Assembly (NCBI GenBank): GCA_947478845.1 | Contig: CANJXC010000011.1 | Location: 1 to 64,000 of the forward strand | Length of the DNA stretch: 64,000 bases | From: Spirochaetales bacterium | GTDB lineage: Bacteria > Spirochaetota > Spirochaetia > JABEVK01 | Direction: 5' to 3' | Shown: one piece after another, positions 27,007-35,793 of the stretch | How the letters are laid out: every line of letters starts with the position of its first letter | How positions within the stretch are numbered: position 1 is the first letter of the stretch | Program-made: the position numbers and the translations under genes | The notes under the pieces: model-generated | Seen by the model: the letters and a program-made list of their open reading frames with translations, nothing else | What the model was told of the DNA's origin: nothing | The model's database searches: none

Positions 27007-27519
27007 CTATTTCTTGGAACCGTACTTATTGCCCAACGACCTGTAGGCCTCTGCGCCGCTCTTACCCTTGGCCTTGTAAACCCGGTAGGCCTCCAAGTAC
27101 CCTTGAGCCAGCAAAGTGTTATCTTGGGCCGAAAGCTTGTTTTGCGGCGTGTTGAGGAAGGGAATGTCGAACTTTTGACCTGAGTAGATCAGGTCAGGAT
27201 CTTTGATCTGCGCCTTGTTGATTTCGAAGATGGCAGGCCAGAGCACCGGATCCTTGTACCATTTGTCGGAGATCCACCAAAGTGTGTCGCGGGGAATCAC
27301 CGTATGTACCCCCAAGAGTTTAGGGCTTTGGGCCACTGGTTGCTGTGCTTGGGGCTCTGGTTGCGTGGCTGGAACCGTGACAGTGGTCGAGGCGGGCTTA
27401 GTAGTGGAAGTAGGTTTATTGAACACGAAGAAAAGGACTGTACCGAGCAGGAGGATCAGAATCCCGACAATGATCACTACAGCGAGGACCGAACTTTTCT
27501 TCTGTCTCTGAGCGTTCAT
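27007..27519 (-). CDS. LysM-domain membrane-anchored protein
   Basis: The protein has 170 residues. A basic start is followed by a membrane helix (VLAVVIIVGILILLLG), then a Thr/Pro/Gln-rich linker (residues about 40-65). A single LysM domain of about 50 residues follows (HTVIPRDTLWWISDKWYKD through LIYSGQKFDIP), then a charged helical tail. LysM binds N-acetylglucosamine of peptidoglycan, so the protein probably tethers the inner membrane to the cell wall. It is divergent from the LacI gene at 27659. Confidence 0.88.
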   Translation of the reverse strand: MNAQRQKKSSVLAVVIIVGILILLLGTVLFFVFNKPTSTTKPASTTVTVPATQPEPQAQQPVAQSPKLLGVHTVIPRDTLWWISDKWYKDPVLWPAIFEINKAQIKDPDLIYSGQKFDIPFLNTPQNKLSAQDNTLLAQGYLEAYRVYKAKGKSGAEAYRSLGNKYGSKK

Positions 27520-27588
27520 GCAAACTCCTTTCCCGGACTATACTCCAAGAGTATCGGAACCTGGATGAAAGAACTCAAGGCCTTTTGG

Positions 27589-27634
27589 TTGACTCACCGA
27601 AACCCACCCAGTATTGTGAGTTTTAAACCGATTT
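27589..27634 (+). promoter_or_regulatory. Promoter and likely self-operator of the first LacI gene
   Basis: TTGACT (27589-27594) and TATTGT (27612-27617) have a 17-base spacer. Just past the expected start site is AAACCGATTT (27625-27634), one base from the AAACCGGTTT palindrome found in the sugar locus, which suggests autoregulation by a LacI-type protein. Confidence 0.55.
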
Positions 27635-27658
27635 AGCCGTTGAGGAAGGACGTTTTGA

Positions 27659-28684
27659 ATGAAGAACCGTTTAACGATTCTCGATGTGGCCCGTGAGGCC
27701 GGAGTCTCCAAGACGGCTGTGTCCTTCGCTTTCAACTCCCCGCAACGACTAGCCGCTGCAACGCTCAAGAAGATTCTGGCCATTGCCGAAACCCTCGGAT
27801 ACGTGCCCGATCCGACGGCCCGCAGACTCGCCCGCCGTTCGAGCGGCAATCTCGGCGTGTTGATCCCCCAAACTCTGCCGGAAGCCTTTGTCCATCCCCA
27901 CTTTCAAGAGATGTTTCAGGGCATAGGCGAGTTTTGTGAACGGAGGGAGTTTTCGCTCACCTTGATTCCTCCCCTGCAGGGCTGTTTGCTGAAGGCTGTC
28001 AGCAACGCTGCGGTAGATGGCGTGATCACCCTGGGCTTCACCCCGACGGATACCTTCCTTGGGCTTATGGAAAAGCGATCTCTTCCCCTCGTCACTGTTG
28101 ATAGCCGAATCGATTCGGCCATACCCAGCGTGACCTTCGAGGACTTCCTAGCTTCGAGAGACTTGTTGCGGCAGGTGCTGGGCCGGGGCTACCGCAATCT
28201 GCATTTCCTTACCTTTTCGACCGCCCCCGTCGAAGTTCGGGGAAATGCCGGCTCGCGTTCCCTCGAGCGACGATTGCGAGGCTTTCGGGACGCGCTGGAA
28301 GAACTCACGGAGAGTGTTTTCGTCAGCTACGGAAGCTCGAGGGTCTCTTCGGCTTCAGCCTACGCCTCTCTAATGAGTCAAAGTTGGCAAACTGGTCTGC
28401 CTGAAGTAATCGTTTGCTGCAGCGATGCTCAGGCGGCAGGTGCCTACGCATTTGCGGAGAAAAAAGGCCTTCGCATTCCCGAAGACCTCGCGGTCACGGG
28501 GTTTGACGGAAGCCAATCTCTGAGCCATCTACGCCCCCAGTTGACGACGGTTCGCCAATCCGGCTTTACGAAAGGCAAGCTGGCCTGCGAACTTATGGAA
28601 GAACAGTGGGGTGACCGCAAAAACGTTCGCCACCTGGTAGTAAAAGCCCGCTTCGTCGCGGGGATGTCCCTCGCCCAGAATTAG
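27659..28684 (+). CDS. LacI family transcriptional regulator
   Basis: The protein has 341 residues. The N-terminal HTH and hinge are standard (TILDVAREAGVSKTAVSFAF and a hinge helix near TARRLARR), followed by a periplasmic-binding-protein-like sensor domain (NLGVLIPQT, VDGVITLGF, VTGFDGSQ). Its 3' end overlaps the end of the convergent GH13 gene by four bases. Neighbouring malQ and GH13 genes make maltose or glucan metabolism a plausible target, although its own promoter is the only place where I see a matching site. Confidence 0.9.
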   Translation: MKNRLTILDVAREAGVSKTAVSFAFNSPQRLAAATLKKILAIAETLGYVPDPTARRLARRSSGNLGVLIPQTLPEAFVHPHFQEMFQGIGEFCERREFSLTLIPPLQGCLLKAVSNAAVDGVITLGFTPTDTFLGLMEKRSLPLVTVDSRIDSAIPSVTFEDFLASRDLLRQVLGRGYRNLHFLTFSTAPVEVRGNAGSRSLERRLRGFRDALEELTESVFVSYGSSRVSSASAYASLMSQSWQTGLPEVIVCCSDAQAAGAYAFAEKKGLRIPEDLAVTGFDGSQSLSHLRPQLTTVRQSGFTKGKLACELMEEQWGDRKNVRHLVVKARFVAGMSLAQN

Positions 28685-31600
28685 AAAAGGCCCGGTTCCT
28701 CCCTCTTGGCCGGTTTCTTGGGTCTGGCAACTTTCTTGGGCGCCACGGCCTTTTTTGCTGGAATTGGACGTGGTGACTTTGTCTTTGCCTGAGGTTGATC
28801 TAGGAGCTTGAGCAGTTCAGCGAAGTGAAACTTCGACTTCACGGCGGCCTTTTTGGCCGCTTCAATCATCTGGAAGGTGGCCAAAATAGGGGCCTCATCT
28901 GCCAAAGAATCAGCGCTTTGGTCCTTCAAGGTGAGAATGTCCTGCACGCGGGTGGCAAACACCCACCATAGCAGGTATTCAAACCCACCCTGATCAAACC
29001 AGACAATGCCGTCGTGCTCATGCACTGCAATGACACTTTGCACATCGGGGTTGCGCAATAAGTCCGCAAGCCTTGCTGTGCCCTTGAGGCTCAAGAGCAA
29101 CTTGAGGATACCGACAAGATGGTGTGCCTCACCGCTGGTCATACCCAACTGAACAAAAAGCCTTTGGACTTTTCGGTCGAGGTACCACTCCTCCATCAAG
29201 GCGCGGGTCACCAGCAGCGGTTGGTGCTTATCGATCACTTCACCAAAGCGCATTAGTAGTGCTTGGGCAAACAACACGTGAGCCAACAACCGAGGGGGAC
29301 GAAGTCGTGTATCAAGGAAACCTACCGCGGGCGAAAGAGCCTGAGATTCAAACAGCTTGACCAAGTTTACCAGTCTCACAACGGCTTTCGCGTCGCTGAT
29401 GGCCGCATGAACCGACGGGCTCGGGTCCTGCGTCGAGGCTGTGTAATCCTTGACCCTCCAGTAAAAGGCCGACAACCGGTCTTGCTGGTTCGTCCAGTAC
29501 GATGGCTCTATCGGTCGAATTCCCCAAGCAACATCGTACAGGCTGCGGAAGTTTGAAGCGTTGAAGGTCTCATGAAAACCGTGGAACAGACTTCGGTGCG
29601 TCAGGTTTTTAAGGGCCTCCTGGAGGTCCTCCACGCCACCGCCGGCGAGTTCCGTTACCAAACGTTCTAGCTGGCCGTCGGAGCCATCCTCGAGTTCGTG
29701 AATATCTAGAAAAACTTGCTTCTGATAGCCTCCTAGCTCGAGGTACATGCCCGATTGGTGCAGCTCACTGCAACGGCGTAGGTACCAAAGACCCGTGCTC
29801 TGGTCGCGCAAGAGCACGAAATGCCGCGGCGAATCGGTGAGCTTCAAGGCGTCGGCCAAGTTCTTTTGATGCATTTCCTTCGTGCCATCTGGCTTTTTGA
29901 CCGCGTAGGCTGCCGAACCCTTGATCCATCCGCTCGCTGGTTCAAAACTGTTGTTGAACAACACCAGCGCGTGTTCGTTGCCGGTTCCGTTTGAATAGGA
30001 AAACACGTTGTGGTTGACAGTACCGTGTGAGTTCCAAACGTCGTAAAGGAAGAAATTGGCGACCTCAGCAAAGAGGTAACGCCGGTGCATCAGGGGGAAG
30101 ATTTCTCTTTGGTGACGGTCGATGAGGTCTCGGTCGTCCTTTTCATCCCAATACGCTCGCCGATATTCCATACCGTACTTCTCGCGGAAGCCTTCTACTT
30201 GGCCATGGCCAAACATCGGCGTTCCCGGCATGGTGACCATCATGGTGGTGACCCCGAAATACTTGTCGCTGGTTCCGAACTGAACCGCAGCGGTCTCCTC
30301 GTCGGGGTTGTTCATGAAATTGACGTACCGCTTGAGGATGTCGGGGTCGAACTCGAGGGTGTTCTTGAGGGTGTAGCGGTATTTCTCGTTTTCTTCTTTC
30401 TTAAACATGTGCATGAACGCCGAGTTGTACACCCGGTGCATGCCCAAAGTGCGTACAAAATAGCCTTCCATCATCCAGAAGGCCTCGGCCAACAGGAGGG
30501 TATCGGGCACTTCTGCAGCCACCCTATCGACCACTTCCCGCCAGAACTCCTCGGGAATGGCAGCATCAAAGGCTTCTTTTGTCATTGCGTGCTCGGCCCT
30601 CGAGGCGATGTCGCCACCCGACCCAGGCAACGGGAACCACAGCCGCTGGATGTGCTTCTTGGCCAGCGTCATCGCGGCATCGAAACGAATCACCTGGAAG
30701 TTGCGTGCCACGTGAAGAATGACCTGGATCACAGCTTCTCTGGCCTCGGCATTAAGGTAATTGAGCTGGGCAGTGTCGTTCCACGGCATCGAGGTACCGT
30801 CGTTGCCGTGGTAGATATAACGATGACGGTTGGTGCGCTTGTCGCGGTGAAGGAACACCACCGAAGCGTCGCTACGGTCGTAATAATGATCTTCGAGTTT
30901 GATCTCGATGTTGGCGTCCTGGCTGAGGTCGGGCCCGTGGAAGGTATAACCCGGGTAGGGGCAGTAGTCGAGCTGCACGAACCAATCCGGGTGCTCGCTG
31001 ATCCACTTGCTGTCCATGGAGGTGTGGTTGGGCACCATGTCGCTGGCCACTCGGATACCGCGTCGCGCGCAACGCTCACGAAGATGAATCATATCGTTCC
31101 AGCCGCCAAGCTCCCCGGCGATGTCGTAGTTAAACAACGAATAGGCCGAGGCCTCGGCTTCGGGGTTGCCGCACTTGACCTTGATCGTTTTGGACGCCTT
31201 GGAACGCTCCCAAAGGCCGATGAGCCAAAGGGAATTAAACCCCCGAGAGGCCATTTCGTCGAGCTCTTGGTCGGGAATATCGCGCAGGGTGGCGATGGGC
31301 TTGCCGTACTTCTTGGACAGTTGGTCGAGCCACACCAACGAACTTTTCGCTAGGAGGATAACTTTGGGCATCCATTCCTTGTCGGTGCTGAACCGTTCCG
31401 GTTCCTGCTCATCGGCGCCGGTGAACGTGAGCGCTTGCTCGTAACCTGGCGAACCGCCGCCTCCCGCACCATCGTTGTTCCAGAACAGGCGCTCTTCCTC
31501 TTTGATGAAGTCGAGTGAACTTAAAAGGCGCATGAGGAACTTGCCGAGCACCAAGCCCCAGTGGTCTTTCATGTACTGAAGTTGGCCGTAGAGCGAGTGT

Positions 31601-32307
31601 GGCACGGCCAGCGCCGGGGCCCGCATCATGTCGAGCAGTGGCTGATTATCCGGACCGAAGGTCGGGGTGGTTTCGAAGAAGGTCTTTACCGCATGCATGA
31701 AGGCTTCGTATGGGCTTTCTGAACTCAGGTCGTGGTCGTCAAAAAGTTCGGCAAAGGGCTTGAAGGCCGTGTTGGCGTTGGCCAGCCACAGCAGCATCAC
31801 TTCCTCAAAAATCACCTCCCGGTGCGAAAGGCCTTCGGTAGCGCCCTCGAGGAAGGTCTTGGGGTCGGTGTTGCCGCGATAAACCTCGACATTGGGAAAA
31901 TGGTAGCTGAAGCGCTGCAAAACGGTATCGGTTTCCTGACGGCCCACGGTTTGTGAGACGAAATCGAGCGCTCTGGAAAACAGGTCGTGGCCCTGCTCTT
32001 CCCGGTAAAGCCCGGCCACATAGTGAAGTATCTCATCGATTAGTCCCATGGCGTTGAGCTGTCCCGGCAAAACCGACTTTTCGGGAAAGCGGCTTTGGTC
32101 GTTCATCTTCTTGGCAAAAATGCGGGTGGCAAGGAAGTTGGCAAAAACCACATTGCCGCTGAGGCCGAACAGGGCCTCATCAAAACCGTACTGGTCTCGG
32201 GCCGTGCGGGAAATGTGGAACTCCTGACAGATGGGGCGCGCAGGAGCTACCTTGGCCGAAACTCGGGTAAGGCTCACCGAAAGCTGCCGGGCCAGTGGAT
32301 ACTTCAT
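28681..32307 (-). CDS. Very large GH13 alpha-amylase-family enzyme
   Basis: The protein has 1208 residues. A long N-terminal helical region (residues 1-340) precedes a GH13 barrel: region I DMVPNHTSMD, region II VIRFDAAMTL (nucleophile Asp), region III LLLAEAFW (acid/base Glu) and region IV FMNNPDEET. Region IV has Pro where amylases usually have the NHD histidine. A beta domain and a C-terminal helical region follow, ending in a Lys/Pro/Ala-rich tail (KKAVAPKKVARPKKPAKR). There is no signal peptide, so it acts in the cytoplasm on alpha-glucans. It overlaps malQ by four bases and is co-translated with it. Exact reaction (hydrolase or transferase) is uncertain. Confidence 0.85.
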   Translation of the reverse strand: MKYPLARQLSVSLTRVSAKVAPARPICQEFHISRTARDQYGFDEALFGLSGNVVFANFLATRIFAKKMNDQSRFPEKSVLPGQLNAMGLIDEILHYVAGLYREEQGHDLFSRALDFVSQTVGRQETDTVLQRFSYHFPNVEVYRGNTDPKTFLEGATEGLSHREVIFEEVMLLWLANANTAFKPFAELFDDHDLSSESPYEAFMHAVKTFFETTPTFGPDNQPLLDMMRAPALAVPHSLYGQLQYMKDHWGLVLGKFLMRLLSSLDFIKEEERLFWNNDGAGGGGSPGYEQALTFTGADEQEPERFSTDKEWMPKVILLAKSSLVWLDQLSKKYGKPIATLRDIPDQELDEMASRGFNSLWLIGLWERSKASKTIKVKCGNPEAEASAYSLFNYDIAGELGGWNDMIHLRERCARRGIRVASDMVPNHTSMDSKWISEHPDWFVQLDYCPYPGYTFHGPDLSQDANIEIKLEDHYYDRSDASVVFLHRDKRTNRHRYIYHGNDGTSMPWNDTAQLNYLNAEAREAVIQVILHVARNFQVIRFDAAMTLAKKHIQRLWFPLPGSGGDIASRAEHAMTKEAFDAAIPEEFWREVVDRVAAEVPDTLLLAEAFWMMEGYFVRTLGMHRVYNSAFMHMFKKEENEKYRYTLKNTLEFDPDILKRYVNFMNNPDEETAAVQFGTSDKYFGVTTMMVTMPGTPMFGHGQVEGFREKYGMEYRRAYWDEKDDRDLIDRHQREIFPLMHRRYLFAEVANFFLYDVWNSHGTVNHNVFSYSNGTGNEHALVLFNNSFEPASGWIKGSAAYAVKKPDGTKEMHQKNLADALKLTDSPRHFVLLRDQSTGLWYLRRCSELHQSGMYLELGGYQKQVFLDIHELEDGSDGQLERLVTELAGGGVEDLQEALKNLTHRSLFHGFHETFNASNFRSLYDVAWGIRPIEPSYWTNQQDRLSAFYWRVKDYTASTQDPSPSVHAAISDAKAVVRLVNLVKLFESQALSPAVGFLDTRLRPPRLLAHVLFAQALLMRFGEVIDKHQPLLVTRALMEEWYLDRKVQRLFVQLGMTSGEAHHLVGILKLLLSLKGTARLADLLRNPDVQSVIAVHEHDGIVWFDQGGFEYLLWWVFATRVQDILTLKDQSADSLADEAPILATFQMIEAAKKAAVKSKFHFAELLKLLDQPQAKTKSPRPIPAKKAVAPKKVARPKKPAKREEPGLF

Positions 32308-34244
32308 GGGCTTTTCCTTTGGGAGGTAAGTTGAAACAAAACCTGACTAAAGTCCTTGGCTGCAGACAGTTCTTCCAGGTAGGGCTTCATCCGGTAGGCC
32401 CAGTTAGCGCCATCGACAGTGCCTGGCGTATTCACCCTTTCCAAGGCGGGGTCTGTAGCGAGAAATCGATCATCGAGCGCCAACAGATCGGGCAGAAGCA
32501 AAACACACAGGCGGGAGCGGGTGGTAAGCAACCCGGCTATGAGCTTGCGGGCCAGCGCCGGCGAAAAGGGGGCGTCATCCTGAGGCCCCAATCCGAGAGC
32601 CTGCAGAAAACCGTGGTGGCTTCTTTCTTCATCCCACCACTGGCGGAGTGTACTGGTATCGTGCACCGAGGGAGTGCAAACCGAGAGCTCAGGGTATTGG
32701 TTGACGGGAATATAAGGCTGCCCTGGTAGGTTCCAGTCGCGAGCCCACCTCACGATGCGCAAGCTTAATATCCCCAGTTCGGTAAGCACGCCGGGTACGC
32801 AGGCTGGAATTGTCCCTAAGTCTTCGGCGCAAACCAACATAGGGGTAGTCTCTTGCATCAGGCTCAAGAGCCGACGGCCTTGGTCTTCCCAGACCTTTTG
32901 CACGTTTTCGGAGGTTTCGTGGACCAGCCTTTCGAAACTCCAGCGCTCCTCATTCCCGAGGCTGTCGTAGGCCCGGGTCGAGTAATAATGGGCCGTCGCG
33001 GTGTAATTGTTATCATCAAGTCGAAGCAGGGTGCGGTTGCGGAACCAGTGGACGAGGTTACTCCGGGCGTTGTCGCTCAAAGTGAGCTTCTGGAGGTCTT
33101 TCTCACCGGAAATGGAAGGTGAAAACCGGTAGAGGTCCTCACCGGGAATCTGTGTAAGCGCTTTTTCAATAACGAAAGGAGCTTCTTGACCGAGTCGCTC
33201 CCGAACCTCCATGCCAAACACATGAGGCTCACTCATCCAGACGATGCGCCCAGTGTCAAAGCCGAGGTGCCCGAGCTGCTGAGAAGTCAGGCAGGGGGTG
33301 GGTTGATAAAGCCCTAGCTGGGCGCTGTAGTTCGCTGCTGGAGTAGCCCAGATGCGGAAAAAGCCCAGTACATGGTCGATACGATAGGCCTGATAAAACC
33401 TGGCAGCGTGATTAAGCCGCTGTTTCCACCAGTTGTAGCCATCCTTTTCGAGATTTGCCCAGTTATACACCGGAAAACCCCAATTCTGACCATCGGGGTT
33501 CATCTCGTCGGGTGGAGAGCCAGCGCGCAGGGACAGGTCAAAAAACTCCGGGTGAGCCCAGACGTCAGCGCTATCTTCATTGAGCAAGATCGGGATATCT
33601 CCCTTGAGGGCAACTCCAGCTTTTTTCAGTTCTAAAACACAAGCCGCCAGCTGTCGTTCGCACTCGGTTTGCATCCAGATGTGAAAGATGGCTTCAGCGC
33701 CGAGGTCATTCCAGAGGTCTGCAATCTGGCGGGTTGTGGGGTTGCGGTGCTCTGGCCAAGACTGCCAACCGGCTCGCTGATAACGTTCGCGCAGAGCACT
33801 AAACACCGCATACACACGTCCCCAAGGGCGATCAACCAGCCAGAGTTCCGCTGACTCGAGGCTAAACTTGGATTGGTCGAAAACCTTTCGCAACAAAGCC
33901 TGTTTAGCACCCCAGACTTCCTTGTGATTCACCCGAGCAAGGCCGCCTAGTTTGTCTCGCAGGGCCTCAGCCTCCTGGAAAACCACCTGGTACCCGGCCA
34001 ACTCGGACAAACGAAGGTACACTGGATGGAGGGCATAGGCACTCAGGGCACTATAGGGTGAAGGTTCGTAACCCGTGTCGTTGATGGGAAGTAACTGAAT
34101 GAGGTCGAGGCCACAGTCCTTGCACCACTGGCCCAGAAGGGCCAAATCAGCAAACTCACCAATCCCGAAGCTAGAAGCCGACCTGAGCGACGACAATGGT
34201 ACGGCAACGCCTGTCGCCTTCGAGCCTGGCGGAAAATCTGGCAT
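32304..34244 (-). CDS. 4-alpha-glucanotransferase MalQ (GH77)
   Basis: The protein has 646 residues from ATG 34244, behind AGGAGG; the longer upstream frame is rejected. Family 77 features are visible: GIGEFADLALLGQWCKDCGL at the start, LIQLLPINDTGYEPSPYSA, the nucleophile Asp in YRIDHVLGFFRIW, and the acid/base Glu in LVCAEDLGTIPA. It disproportionates alpha-1,4-glucans and releases glucose for maltodextrin use or glycogen turnover. It is co-translated with the downstream GH13 enzyme. Confidence 0.94.
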   Translation of the reverse strand: MPDFPPGSKATGVAVPLSSLRSASSFGIGEFADLALLGQWCKDCGLDLIQLLPINDTGYEPSPYSALSAYALHPVYLRLSELAGYQVVFQEAEALRDKLGGLARVNHKEVWGAKQALLRKVFDQSKFSLESAELWLVDRPWGRVYAVFSALRERYQRAGWQSWPEHRNPTTRQIADLWNDLGAEAIFHIWMQTECERQLAACVLELKKAGVALKGDIPILLNEDSADVWAHPEFFDLSLRAGSPPDEMNPDGQNWGFPVYNWANLEKDGYNWWKQRLNHAARFYQAYRIDHVLGFFRIWATPAANYSAQLGLYQPTPCLTSQQLGHLGFDTGRIVWMSEPHVFGMEVRERLGQEAPFVIEKALTQIPGEDLYRFSPSISGEKDLQKLTLSDNARSNLVHWFRNRTLLRLDDNNYTATAHYYSTRAYDSLGNEERWSFERLVHETSENVQKVWEDQGRRLLSLMQETTPMLVCAEDLGTIPACVPGVLTELGILSLRIVRWARDWNLPGQPYIPVNQYPELSVCTPSVHDTSTLRQWWDEERSHHGFLQALGLGPQDDAPFSPALARKLIAGLLTTRSRLCVLLLPDLLALDDRFLATDPALERVNTPGTVDGANWAYRMKPYLEELSAAKDFSQVLFQLTSQRKSP

Positions 34245-34321
34245 CGGATGGACCTCCTGGAAACCGAGGGAGCACTGAAAATATCGTAGGTCCCAGGGGG
34301 TCAAAGGTCAAGGAAAACCGG

Positions 34322-34936
34322 CTAAACGGGACTTTTGCCTGGGGTCGGTGGGTCCTCGAGCTGCTTGATCCGGTCGCGAAGGACAGCAGCTTCCTCGTAG
34401 TTCTCGGTGGCAACCAAGCGTTCCAGTTGCTCGCGCAACCTTGACAACACCTGTCCGGAGGACTCGGTTCCCGGGGAAGCCAACCCCTCGCCCTCAGGCT
34501 CGTCTTCAAAGTCGGTTTCCAGAGTGGACTGTTTCAGCTGGTCAAGCGAGATTCCTGCTTCGTCAACCAGCTCAGACTCGAGGTAAACCGGGCAATCCAC
34601 GCGAACAGCCAGCGCTAATGCGTCGGAAGGACGGGCATCGATTTCTAGTTTTTTGCCCTTAAAATCCAACAGGAGACTGGAATAATAGGTACCCTCAGAA
34701 AGCGAGTGGATATTGACCCGGTTCAACTTGGCTCCTAATTCGGAAAGCATGGAAAGCATCAGGTCGTGGGTGAGGGGGCGTGGAATCTCGACTTCACCGA
34801 GGCCTAGCAGAATGTTCTGCGCTTCCAGAGGCCCGATAAGGATAGGCACGGCCTTGTCGCCGTTCAGGGGACGAACCAAGACGGCATTCCCTTGGTCGGT
34901 CTTGGCCACAGTCCAGATTTCGGCCTTCACCAGCAT
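34322..34936 (-). CDS. Bifunctional nuclease (DUF151) with C-terminal UVR motif
   Basis: The protein has 204 residues. Residues 1-135 form a DUF151 domain (VRPLNGDKAVPILIGPLEAQ, IDARPSDALALAVRVDCPVY), a family with reported DNase and RNase activity. Residues about 165-200 form a UvrB/UvrC-type UVR helical hairpin (LREQLERLVATENYEEAAVL followed by RDRIKQLE). This pairing is common in spirochaetes and thermophiles. A 25-codon frame from an ATG at 35004 overlaps its start. That frame has no ribosome site, so I do not call it a gene, though it could aid coupling to purQ upstream. Confidence 0.88.
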   Translation of the reverse strand: MLVKAEIWTVAKTDQGNAVLVRPLNGDKAVPILIGPLEAQNILLGLGEVEIPRPLTHDLMLSMLSELGAKLNRVNIHSLSEGTYYSSLLLDFKGKKLEIDARPSDALALAVRVDCPVYLESELVDEAGISLDQLKQSTLETDFEDEPEGEGLASPGTESSGQVLSRLREQLERLVATENYEEAAVLRDRIKQLEDPPTPGKSPV

Positions 34937-35013
34937 GGCACCCCCTCACCGGCACGCCGAGCCCTGGGCTGGGGAAGTTCCGGAATGGGTATCTTCAGGT
35001 TCATCTGGTCAAT

Positions 35014-35793
35014 TTAGGGAGGATTTGCTCGTTGAGCAAGGCAGTGCTCCACACCATTGCGGAAAACTGTCAGTCCCAAGTCCCCCACGTCTTTGCGTCG
35101 GCGCCATAAGGGATGCTGCAAGCGGTTGGTAAAGGCCTCCGGGTGGGGCATAAGGCCGAGAATGCGGCCGGTTGGATCAGTGAGTCCTGCGATGGCCTCA
35201 AGCGCACCATTGGGGTTCTCGCCCTGATACGTGAACGCCACCAGATTCTGTTGGCGGAGAGCTTGCAGGAGGTTCTGGTCACGCACTTGGAAGCGTCCCT
35301 CGCCGTGCCGGATGGGCAGGTCAAGATCTCCCAACCCGCGAAGCCAAGGGCTCAAGTTAGCCGGGTTGGCCGCTACCCTCACCCAGCGGTCTTGGAATAC
35401 CCCAGAGTCATTGCCGATCAGGGTTACTTCGGGAGTCCAGTCGCCGCCCAAGTTGGGAAGAACTCCCATTTTGACAAGCGTCTGAAAGCCATTGCAGACG
35501 CCAAGGACCAAGCCTCCTCGCTCGATGAATCTTTGCAAGTGTTGGCGCAGGTGCCCCCGGAGCACCTGCGCGAGCACACGGCCAGACCCCAAATGGTCGC
35601 CGAAACTGAACCCCCCCGGGAAGCCCAGAATCTGCACCGACGCGAGTGATTCCGAACTCTCGGCCAGACTGGTCACAGGAAAGTTGACTACTTGGGCACC
35701 AGCCTGCTCAAACGCCTGCCCAAGTTCCACGTCGGCATTGATGCCAAAACCACTCAGAATGCCCACCCGCACCGGAGTACGCTTGCCGGTCAT
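35014..35793 (-). CDS. FGAM synthase glutaminase subunit PurQ
   Basis: The protein has 259 residues from ATG 35793, which follows GGGGAGG and overlaps the purL stop. It is a class I glutamine amidotransferase: FPGGFSFGDHLGSG, nucleophile Cys in GVCNGFQTLVKMG, and the His-Glu of the triad in MPHPEAF. It supplies ammonia to PurL for formylglycinamidine ribotide synthesis, step four of purine biosynthesis. Confidence 0.93.
   Translation of the reverse strand: MTGKRTPVRVGILSGFGINADVELGQAFEQAGAQVVNFPVTSLAESSESLASVQILGFPGGFSFGDHLGSGRVLAQVLRGHLRQHLQRFIERGGLVLGVCNGFQTLVKMGVLPNLGGDWTPEVTLIGNDSGVFQDRWVRVAANPANLSPWLRGLGDLDLPIRHGEGRFQVRDQNLLQALRQQNLVAFTYQGENPNGALEAIAGLTDPTGRILGLMPHPEAFTNRLQHPLWRRRKDVGDLGLTVFRNGVEHCLAQRANPP

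Noticed and set aside
30085-31353. Plus-strand frame of 422 codons inside the GH13 gene
   Set aside because: It is antisense to the catalytic core of a clear GH13 enzyme and its product has no recognisable domain.
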